5,413 bases of DNA from Pseudomonadota bacterium (GTDB taxonomy: Bacteria > Pseudomonadota > Gammaproteobacteria > Burkholderiales > Burkholderiaceae): the NCBI GenBank assembly GCA_029777935.1, contig JAKORH010000372.1:1-5413 (forward strand). The letters are read 5' to 3'. The translations under genes and the position numbers were made by a program. Positions within the stretch are counted from its first letter, which is position 1; the number at the start of each line of letters is the position of its first letter. Below the pieces are notes generated by a model, which had not been told where the DNA came from, made no database searches, and saw only the letters and a program-made list of their open reading frames with translations. Positions 1-5,413 of the stretch are shown here, piece after piece.

Positions 1-2
1 AC

Positions 3-1940
3 CTGTCGCTGATGGCGCTGACGATCGCCACCGGCTTCGTGGTCGATGACGCTATCGTGATGATCGAGAACATCTCGCGCTACATCGAGCAGGGCGAGCA
101 GCCGCTGGCGGCGGCACTGAAGGGCGCGGGCCAGATCGGCTTCACCATCATCTCGCTGACGGTGTCGCTGATTGCGGTGCTGATCCCGCTGCTGTTCATG
201 GGCGACGTGGTCGGCCGCCTGTTCCGCGAGTTCGCGATCACGCTCGCGGTGGCGATCCTGATCTCGGCCGCGGTGTCGCTGACCTTCACGCCGATGCTGT
301 GCGCGAAGCTGCTGCACCCCACGGCGGCCGAACGGCAGAGCCGCATCCTCGCCGCCAGCGAGCGCGCCTGGCAGGCGATCGTCGCCGCCTACGACCGGGC
401 GCTGCGCTGGGTGCTCGATCATCAGCGGCCGACGCTGTGGGTCGCGGTCGGCACGCTGGTGCTGACCGTCGTGCTGTACGTGATCGTGCCGAAGGGCTTC
501 TTCCCGCAGCAGGACACAGGCAGCATCCAGGGAATCACCGAGGCGCCGCAGTCGGTGTCGTTCGCCGCGATGCGCGAGCAGCAGCAGCAACTCGCACAGG
601 CGATCGTCGCCGATCCCGCGGTGGCGAGCGTCTCGTCCTTCATCGGCGTCGACGGCACCAACACCACGCTGAACAGCGGCCGCATGCTGATCAGCCTGAA
701 GCCGCGCGGCGAGCGTGATCCGCTGGCGGCGGTGCTGGCGCGGCTGAAGGAGCACGCCGCCGCGCTGCCGGACATGTCGCTGTACCTGCAGCCGGTGCAG
801 GACCTGACGATCGAGGACCGCGTCGCACGCACGCAGTACCAGTTCTCGCTGTCGTCGCCCAACCTCGACGAACTCGCGCAATGGGTGCCGCGGCTGGTCG
901 ACCGGTTGCAGCGCGAACCGGCGCTGGCCGGCGTGGCGAGCGACCTGCAGGACCAGGGACTGCAGGCGTTCGTGGCGATCGACCGCGACAGCGCCGGCCG
1001 CCTCGGCGTGACGACCACGGCCATCGATGCGGCGCTGTACAACGCGTTCGGCCAGAGGCTGATCTCGACCATCTACACGCAGTCGAGCCAGTACCGCGTC
1101 GTGCTCGAGGTCAAGCCGCAGTTCCAGCAGGGACTGGCCGCGCTCGACAACATCTTCGTCACCGCGCAAGGCGGCGGCCAGGTACCGCTGTCTTCGATCG
1201 CGCACGTCGAGCAGCGACCAGGCGTGCTGGCTATCAACCACCTCGGCCAGTTTCCGGCGACGACTGTGTCGTTCAACCTGGCGCCGGGGGCGTCGCTCGG
1301 CGCCGCGGTCGACGCTATCGAGGCGGCGGCGCGCGACATCGGCCTGCCGGCCGGCGTGCAGACGCAGTTCGAAGGCGCGGCGCTCGCGTTCCGTGCCGGT
1401 CTCGCCAACGAGGTGTGGCTGCTGCTGGCGGCGATCGTCACGATGTACATCGTGCTCGGCGTGCTGTACGAGAGCTACATCCACCCGGTGACGATCCTGT
1501 CGACGCTGCCGTCGGCGGGCATCGGCGCGCTGCTGGCGCTGATCCTCACCGGCAACGACCTGTCGGTGATCGCGGTGATCGGCATCGTGCTGCTGATCGG
1601 CATCGTGAAGAAGAACGCGATCATGATGGTCGACTTCGCGCTCGACGCCGAGCGCAACGAGGGCAAATCGCCGCGCGAAGCCATCCACCAGGCCTGCCTG
1701 CTGCGGCTGCGGCCGATCCTGATGACGACGTTCGCCGCGCTGTTCGGCGCCCTGCCCTTGATGCTCGGCACCGGCGTCGGCTCCGAACTGCGGCATCCGC
1801 TGGGACTGACGATGGTCGGCGGCCTGCTGGTGAGCCAGGCGCTGACGCTCTTCACCACGCCGGTCATCTATCTCGCGTTCGACCGGCTGGCGCGGCGACG
1901 CAAGTCGGCGGGCGAAGCCGAGCCGACGGCGGCGGAATGA
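3..1940 (+). CDS. mdtB: MdtB-type RND multidrug efflux transporter subunit, C-terminal part (5' truncated by window edge)
   Basis: Inner-membrane proton/drug antiporter subunit. In E. coli, MdtB pairs with MdtC in a heterotrimer served by the adaptor MdtA and an outer-membrane channel. The frame is already open at the left edge (codons from base 3), and 645 codons remain of a family length near 1040, so about 395 N-terminal residues are missing. The first ATG in frame, at 12, lies inside TM4 and is not a start. Numbering from base 3, I see the TM4 motif GFVVDDAIV with the proton-relay Asp pair at 15-16, TM5-TM7 to about residue 165, a large periplasmic loop to about 465 containing [11 protein letters not shown] at 348-358, then TM8-TM12. 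[14 protein letters not shown] carries the relay Lys at 537, and RLRPILMT carries the TM11 Arg at 570, so the relay is intact. MdtB rather than MdtC is indicated by recalled MdtB-like stretches ([39 protein letters not shown]). The stop TGA overlaps an unused ATG at 1937 (ATGA). No frameshift is seen. Confidence 0.95.
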   Translation: MSLMALTIATGFVVDDAIVMIENISRYIEQGEQPLAAALKGAGQIGFTIISLTVSLIAVLIPLLFMGDVVGRLFREFAITLAVAILISAAVSLTFTPMLCAKLLHPTAAERQSRILAASERAWQAIVAAYDRALRWVLDHQRPTLWVAVGTLVLTVVLYVIVPKGFFPQQDTGSIQGITEAPQSVSFAAMREQQQQLAQAIVADPAVASVSSFIGVDGTNTTLNSGRMLISLKPRGERDPLAAVLARLKEHAAALPDMSLYLQPVQDLTIEDRVARTQYQFSLSSPNLDELAQWVPRLVDRLQREPALAGVASDLQDQGLQAFVAIDRDSAGRLGVTTTAIDAALYNAFGQRLISTIYTQSSQYRVVLEVKPQFQQGLAALDNIFVTAQGGGQVPLSSIAHVEQRPGVLAINHLGQFPATTVSFNLAPGASLGAAVDAIEAAARDIGLPAGVQTQFEGAALAFRAGLANEVWLLLAAIVTMYIVLGVLYESYIHPVTILSTLPSAGIGALLALILTGNDLSVIAVIGIVLLIGIVKKNAIMMVDFALDAERNEGKSPREAIHQACLLRLRPILMTTFAALFGALPLMLGTGVGSELRHPLGLTMVGGLLVSQALTLFTTPVIYLAFDRLARRRKSAGEAEPTAAE

Positions 1941-1947
1941 GTTCTAG

Positions 1948-1982
1948 GATTGAAGATTGAGGATCGAGGATTGAGGATTGAG
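1948..1982. repeat. Tandem heptamer array, five copies of GATTGAG
   Basis: Five contiguous seven-base units read GATTGAA, GATTGAG, GATCGAG, GATTGAG, GATTGAG, differing from the consensus only at the last base of unit 1 and the fourth base of unit 3. The array begins eight bases after the mdtB stop and ends five bases before the large palindrome. Because the period is seven and most units contain TGA, it places stops in two further + frames (1951 and 1958). Together with the mdtB stop at 1938, all three + frames close within about 23 bases. It is clearly less GC-rich than the flanking genes. I recall similar heptamer runs next to palindromic repeats in other high-GC proteobacteria, but no function can be assigned from sequence. 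Confidence 0.9.
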
Positions 1983-1986
1983 CAGA

Positions 1987-2058
1987 CGTCGTCCCGGCGA
2001 AGGCCGGGACCCAATTTGCAGCGCTTGAACTTGGGCCCCGGCCTTCGCCGGGGCGACG
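1987..2058. repeat. Long imperfect palindrome (REP-like intergenic element) made of two inverted hairpin units
   Basis: Arms 1987-2014 and 2031-2058 are reverse complements over 28 bases with two differences (at 1992 and 2009), separated by a 16-base spacer. On the + strand RNA, 1992 can still pair as G-U. Each arm is itself a small hairpin: CCCGGC-GAAG-GCCGGG at 1993-2008, and CCCCGGC-CTTC-GCCGGGG at 2036-2053. The element can therefore fold as one long stem or as two short ones. On the minus strand it translates as an SPRRRPGP-like peptide, a familiar spurious-ORF signature of a widespread proteobacterial intergenic repeat (recalled, not searched). No run of T follows, so it is not a standard rho-independent terminator. 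Lying between two co-directional genes, it could affect mRNA stability or reduce expression of the gene downstream. Confidence 0.9.
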
Positions 2059-2068
2059 AAGCCTGCTC

Positions 2069-2074
2069 GAGGAA
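2069..2074 (+). promoter_or_regulatory. Ribosome binding site of the DUF6515-type gene
   Basis: GAGGAA lies six bases upstream of the ATG at 2081, a good Shine-Dalgarno match at normal spacing, and it supports that start. It begins eleven bases after the foot of the palindrome at 2058, so a folded stem would leave it accessible. I found no convincing -35/-10 pair in 1941-2080: TTGAAC at 2025 is -35-like but has only GC-rich sequence where a -10 should be. Read-through transcription from mdtB is the simpler reading. Confidence 0.7.
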
Positions 2075-2080
2075 GCGAGC

Positions 2081-2749
2081 ATGAAGCACATCTCGGGAAT
2101 CTTGTTGGGACTCTGCCTGTCGTTGCTGCTGGCGAGCGCAGCCTCTGCCCAGCGCGGCGAGCACGAGCGGCAACGCGACGAGCGCTTTCGCAATCCGCAC
2201 TGGGTCTACGACACGCGCCATCATTTGAACCACTACTACCCGGCGCACGGCGAGGTCGTGCTCGGATTGCCCGCGGGCGCAATCGCGGTCCGCTTCGGCG
2301 ACGACCGGTTCTTCTTTCACGGCGGCGTGTGGTTCCGGCCGAGCGGGCCACGCTTCGTCGTGGTCGCGCCGCCGATCGGCATCGTCGTGCCCGTGCTGCC
2401 GCCCGCCTACGCGACGCTGTGGCTCGGAGGCGCGCCGTACTACTACGCCGACGGCACCTACTACGCGCCTGCACCGGGCGGCTACGCCGTAACCGCGCCG
2501 CCGCCCGGCATCGAGAGTGCGCCACCGCCACCGCCACCATCGGCGCAGATGCCACCACCACCGCCGTCGCCGACCACGGCGCCCGAGCCGGTGATCTACC
2601 CGCGCAACCATCAGAGTCCGGCGCAGATGAATGCCGATCACGGCGCATGCGCGCAATGGGCCACACAGCAGTCCGTCGGCAAGGACGCGTCCATGTATCA
2701 GCGCGCGTTCGAAGCGTGCATGGACGGGCGCGGCTACACGGTGCGCTGA
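2081..2749 (+). CDS. Secreted proline-rich DUF6515-type protein of unknown function
   Basis: 222 residues, complete. Residues 1-23 form a Sec signal peptide: Lys at 2, a hydrophobic core at about 4-19, and an ASA|Q cleavage site after 23. Residues about 40-130 match my recollection of the DUF6515 pattern: [14 protein letters not shown], then [32 protein letters not shown], then [13 protein letters not shown], rich in aromatic residues and glycine. A proline-rich linker follows (138-170), with runs of six Pro at 148-153 and five at 158-162. The tail (173-222) contains [18 protein letters not shown] with Cys190, and [14 protein letters not shown] with Cys213, so the two cysteines could form a disulfide in the periplasm. 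Export to the periplasm or cell envelope is well supported, but the biochemical role is unknown. The gene lies between mdtB and mdtC, with only 13 bases separating its stop from the mdtC start, so co-transcription and possibly translational coupling with mdtC are likely. Codon use is GC-rich like its neighbours. The family name is from memory and moderately sure. Confidence 0.85.
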   Translation: MKHISGILLGLCLSLLLASAASAQRGEHERQRDERFRNPHWVYDTRHHLNHYYPAHGEVVLGLPAGAIAVRFGDDRFFFHGGVWFRPSGPRFVVVAPPIGIVVPVLPPAYATLWLGGAPYYYADGTYYAPAPGGYAVTAPPPGIESAPPPPPPSAQMPPPPPSPTTAPEPVIYPRNHQSPAQMNADHGACAQWATQQSVGKDASMYQRAFEACMDGRGYTVR

Positions 2750-2754
2750 ACAGC

Positions 2755-2760
2755 AGGCGG
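2755..2760 (+). promoter_or_regulatory. Weak ribosome binding site of mdtC
   Basis: AGGCGG precedes the ATG at 2763 and is only a partial Shine-Dalgarno match. It lies in the 13-base gap after the preceding stop (TGA 2747-2749), an arrangement that favours re-initiation by ribosomes finishing the upstream gene. It supports the ATG at 2763, which also fits the known MdtC N-terminus. Confidence 0.45.
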
Positions 2761-2762
2761 CG

Positions 2763-5413
2763 ATGAGCCTGTCGACGCCGTTCATCGAACGCCCGGTGGC
2801 GACCACGCTGTTGGCGCTCGGCGTGCTTCTCGCAGGAGCGGTCGCCTTCCGGTTGCTGCCGGTGTCGCCGCTGCCGCAGGTCGACTTCCCGACGATCTCG
2901 GTCTCGGCCAACCTGCCCGGCGCGAGTCCGGAGACCATGGCCGCGACGGTGGCCACGCCGCTGGAGCGCGCGCTCGGCAAGATCGCCGGCGTGACCGAGA
3001 TGACCTCGAGCAGCGCGCTCGGCTCCACCCGGGTCGTGCTGCAGTTCGACCTGTCGCGAAACATCGACGGCGCCGCGCGCGACGTGCAGGCGGCGATCAA
3101 TGCGGCGCGCACGCTGCTGCCCACCGGGTTGCCCAGCAATCCGAACTATCGCAAGGTCAACCCGGCCGACGCGCCGATCATGATCCTGTCGCTGACCAGC
3201 GACACGCTGACGCGCGGGCAGATGTACGACGCCGGTTCGACGATCCTGGCGCAGAAGATCTCGCAGCTTCCCGGCGTCGGCAACGTCAACGTTGGCGGCT
3301 CGGCGCTGCCGGCAGTGCGCGTCGAGCTGAACCCACCGGCGCTGAACCGCATGGGCATCTCGCTCGAGCAGGTACGTGCCGCCATTGCCGCCAGCAATGC
3401 CAACCGGCCGAAAGGCACGGTCGAAGACGCGACCCGGCACTGGCAGATCTACGCCAACGACCAGGCGCTGAAGGCCGCCGACTACGTGCCGCTGGTGATC
3501 GCGTATCGCAAGGGCGCCGCGGTGCGCCTGTCCGACGTCGGCGACGTCGTCGACTCGGTGCAGGACCTGCGCAACGACGGCCTGACCAACGGCAAGCCGT
3601 CGGTGCAGTTGATCGTCTATCGGCAGCCGGGCGCCAACATCATCGAGACCGTCGAGGGGGTGAAGGCGCTGCTGCCGGTCCTGCACGCGTCGATCCCGCC
3701 GGCGGTCAACCTCGACGTCGTGATGGAGCGCACGACCAGCATCCGCGCTTCGCTGCGCGAGGTCGAGCGCACGCTGCTGATCGCGTTGCTGCTCGTGATC
3801 GGGGTCGTGTATCTGTTCCTGCGCAACGGGCGCGCGACGCTGATTCCCGCGGTGGCAGTGCCGGTGTCACTGGTCGGCACGTTCGCGGTGATGTACCTGC
3901 TGAACTACAGCCTGAACAACCTGTCACTGATGGCGCTGACGATCGCCACCGGCTTCGTGGTCGACGACGCCATCGTGGTGCTGGAGAACACCTCACGCCA
4001 CATCGAGGCCGGCATGCGGCCGATGCAGGCCGCGCTGCTGGGCTCACGCGAGGTCGGCTTCACCGTGCTGTCGATGAGCCTGTCGCTGATCGCGGTATTC
4101 ATCCCGATCCTGGCGATGGGCGGCATCATCGGCCGGCTGTTCCGCGAGTTCGCGGTCTCGCTGTCGGTCGCGATCGCGCTGTCGCTCGTGGTGTCGCTGA
4201 CGCTGTCGCCGATGATGTGCTCGCGGCTGTTGCGTGGCCACGACCCGCGGCGCCGTCCGGCGCGCTGGAAGCAGCGGGCCGAGCACGGCTTCGAGCGGCT
4301 CGCGCGCGGCTACGAGCGCTCGCTGCGCTGGGCGCTGCGCCATTCGCTCTTCATGCTGCTGCTGTTCTTCGCGACGGTCGCGCTGAACGTGTATCTGTAC
4401 GTGATCGTGCCCAAGGGCTTCTTCCCGCAGCAGGACGTGGGCCTGATGGTGGGCGGCATCGATGCCGACCAGAGCACCTCGTTCCAGGCGATGCGCGAGA
4501 AGGTGCGCACGCTGGCGCAGATCGTGAAGAGCGACCCGGCCGTGGCCAACGTGGTCGCGTTCACCGGCGGCGGCCGGCGCAACGGCGGCTTCATGTTCGT
4601 CACGCTGGAACCGCGCTCGGAACGCGACGCCAGCGCCGACCAGATCAACGCGCGGCTGCGGCCGAAGACCGCGCACGTTCCCGGCGCGAGCCTGTACCTC
4701 GTGCCGGCGCAGGATATTCGCGTCGGCGGAAGATCGGCCAACGCGCAGTACCAGTACACGATCCAGGGCGACGATCTGGCGGAGCTGCGATCATGGGAGC
4801 CGCGCGTGCGGCAGGCGATGTCGGAACTGCCGGAACTGGTCGACGTCAATACGGATATGCAGGACAAGGGCCTGCAAACGACGCTCGTGATCGACCGCGA
4901 CACGGCCTCGCGCCTCGGAGTCACGCCGCAGATGATCGACGCGATTCTCAACGACGCCTTCGGCCAGCGCCAGGTGTCGACGATCTACATGCCGCTGAAC
5001 CAGTACCACGTGGTGATGGAAGCGGCGCCGCAGTACTGGCAGAGCCCCGATTCGCTGCGCGACATCTACGTGATCACCGCCGCCGGCGCCCAGGTGCCGC
5101 TGTCGTCGTTCGCGCACTGGGAGCCGACCGCCACGCCGCTCGCGGTCAATCACCAGGGGCAGTTCGCCGCCAGCACGATCTCGTTCAACCTGCCGCTGAA
5201 TGTCTCGCTGTCGCAGGCGCAGCGCGCCATCGACGACGCGATGGCGAAGATCGGATTGCCGACGTCGATCCGCGGCAGCTTCCAGGGCACGGCGCGCGTG
5301 TTCCAGCAGTCGCTCGCCACGCAGCCGCTGCTGATCGCCACCGCGATCGTCGCGATCTACATCGTGCTGGGCATGCTGTACGAGAGCTACATCCACCCGC
5401 TGACGATCCTGTC
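2763..5413 (+). CDS. mdtC: MdtC-type RND multidrug efflux transporter subunit (3' truncated by window edge)
   Basis: Partner of MdtB in the heterotrimeric proton-driven efflux pump of the inner membrane. I translated the frame from 2763 to the right edge: 883 complete codons without a stop, against about 1025 in the family, so roughly 140 C-terminal residues (TM9-TM12, with the TM10 Lys and TM11 Arg of the relay) lie outside. The start gives [17 protein letters not shown], with the RND hallmark RPVAT before TM1 (about 12-30) and [14 protein letters not shown] after it. The first periplasmic domain contains [18 protein letters not shown] and [15 protein letters not shown]4 has [13 protein letters not shown] with the Asp pair at 401-402. 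PKGFFPQQD is at 550-558, [12 protein letters not shown] at 654-665, [11 protein letters not shown] at 732-742, and [12 protein letters not shown] at the edge. MdtC rather than MdtB is indicated by MdtC-like stretches I recall from E. coli, including [14 protein letters not shown] and [14 protein letters not shown]. No frameshift or missing motif is seen in the covered part. It follows the DUF6515-type gene by 13 bases instead of following mdtB directly. Confidence 0.96.
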   Translation, partial: MSLSTPFIERPVATTLLALGVLLAGAVAFRLLPVSPLPQVDFPTISVSANLPGASPETMAATVATPLERALGKIAGVTEMTSSSALGSTRVVLQFDLSRNIDGAARDVQAAINAARTLLPTGLPSNPNYRKVNPADAPIMILSLTSDTLTRGQMYDAGSTILAQKISQLPGVGNVNVGGSALPAVRVELNPPALNRMGISLEQVRAAIAASNANRPKGTVEDATRHWQIYANDQALKAADYVPLVIAYRKGAAVRLSDVGDVVDSVQDLRNDGLTNGKPSVQLIVYRQPGANIIETVEGVKALLPVLHASIPPAVNLDVVMERTTSIRASLREVERTLLIALLLVIGVVYLFLRNGRATLIPAVAVPVSLVGTFAVMYLLNYSLNNLSLMALTIATGFVVDDAIVVLENTSRHIEAGMRPMQAALLGSREVGFTVLSMSLSLIAVFIPILAMGGIIGRLFREFAVSLSVAIALSLVVSLTLSPMMCSRLLRGHDPRRRPARWKQRAEHGFERLARGYERSLRWALRHSLFMLLLFFATVALNVYLYVIVPKGFFPQQDVGLMVGGIDADQSTSFQAMREKVRTLAQIVKSDPAVANVVAFTGGGRRNGGFMFVTLEPRSERDASADQINARLRPKTAHVPGASLYLVPAQDIRVGGRSANAQYQYTIQGDDLAELRSWEPRVRQAMSELPELVDVNTDMQDKGLQTTLVIDRDTASRLGVTPQMIDAILNDAFGQRQVSTIYMPLNQYHVVMEAAPQYWQSPDSLRDIYVITAAGAQVPLSSFAHWEPTATPLAVNHQGQFAASTISFNLPLNVSLSQAQRAIDDAMAKIGLPTSIRGSFQGTARVFQQSLATQPLLIATAIVAIYIVLGMLYESYIHPLTIL

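Noticed and set aside
12..14. ATG at 12 as the start of the first gene
   Set aside because: The frame is open upstream to the window edge, and this Met lies within the conserved TM4 segment of MdtB, so the gene begins outside the window.
881..1960. Plus-strand open frame of 359 codons overlapping mdtB in another frame
   Set aside because: Its Arg/Gly/Ala-rich composition without domains is a frame shadow of mdtB. Only its last codons (1937-1960) are of interest, as the orphan ATG in the possible scar.
1987..2058. Rho-independent terminator after mdtB
   Set aside because: The stem is long and GC-rich, but no T tract follows either the + strand or the minus strand side, and the arrangement of two inverted units is that of a dispersed palindromic repeat.
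1948..2058. CRISPR array
   Set aside because: The repeated units are seven-base tandem copies without spacers, followed by a single palindrome. No repeat-spacer periodicity is present.
2081..2149. Lipoprotein signal peptide using Cys12 of the DUF6515-type protein
   Set aside because: The residues before Cys12 (LLGL) do not fit a lipobox, which needs a small residue at -1. The cysteine is in the middle of the hydrophobic core, while a clear ASA cleavage site follows at 21-23.
1868..3139. Minus-strand open frame of 423 codons with an SPRRRPGP-like stretch
   Set aside because: The recognisable peptide comes from the palindromic repeat. The rest is the antisense shadow of the genes on the + strand.
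1944..3686. Long minus-strand open frame (580 codons) across the spacer, the DUF6515-type gene and the start of mdtC
   Set aside because: It is antisense to two well-supported genes and made of Arg/His/Gln-rich low-complexity sequence typical of the complement of GC-rich coding DNA. Its C-terminal end is simply the repeats translated.
4044..5396. Several minus-strand open frames opposite mdtC
   Set aside because: They are low-complexity and Arg-rich, with no recognisable motif. The opposite frame encodes MdtC without interruption.

Overview
The window looks like a piece of the chromosome of a high-GC proteobacterium. Third codon positions are overwhelmingly G or C, and both flanking genes are Gram-negative inner-membrane RND pump subunits. 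The central intergenic region carries a GC-rich palindrome and a short GATTGAG tandem array of a kind I associate with high-GC beta/gammaproteobacteria, such as Burkholderiales or Lysobacteraceae. That taxonomic guess is inference from base composition and recalled repeat style, not a measured placement.

Layout, all on the + strand: (1) 3-1940, the C-terminal two thirds of an MdtB-type RND multidrug transporter subunit, cut by the left edge just before the TM4 Asp-Asp motif. (2) 1941-2080, a 140-base spacer holding five tandem GATTGAG-like heptamers (1948-1982) and a 28+28 nt near-perfect palindrome (1987-2058) whose two arms can each also form a smaller hairpin. (3) 2081-2749, a complete gene for a secreted, proline-rich DUF6515-type protein. 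(4) After only 13 bases, 2763-5413, an MdtC-type RND subunit that stays open for 883 codons and is cut by the right edge in the TM8/TM9 region.

MdtB and MdtC are partner subunits: in E. coli they assemble as a heterotrimer, working with the periplasmic adaptor MdtA and an outer-membrane channel to expel compounds such as bile salts and novobiocin using the proton gradient. Their genes normally sit back to back. The main point of interest is that here a repeat-bearing module encoding an unrelated small exported protein sits between the two. The mdtB stop is embedded in ATGA, and a related GGCGGCG..ATGAG sequence recurs at the mdtC start. Deleting 1937-2762 would therefore restore a classic four-base stop/start overlap, which suggests a relatively recent insertion into a translationally coupled mdtB-mdtC junction. 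The alternative, that this is an established gene order, cannot be excluded from one sequence.

I see no RNA genes, CRISPR array, insertion sequence or transposase, and no convincing promoter or rho-independent terminator. I see no sign of a wholly new biological system. The unusual parts are the operon organisation and the composite repeat.
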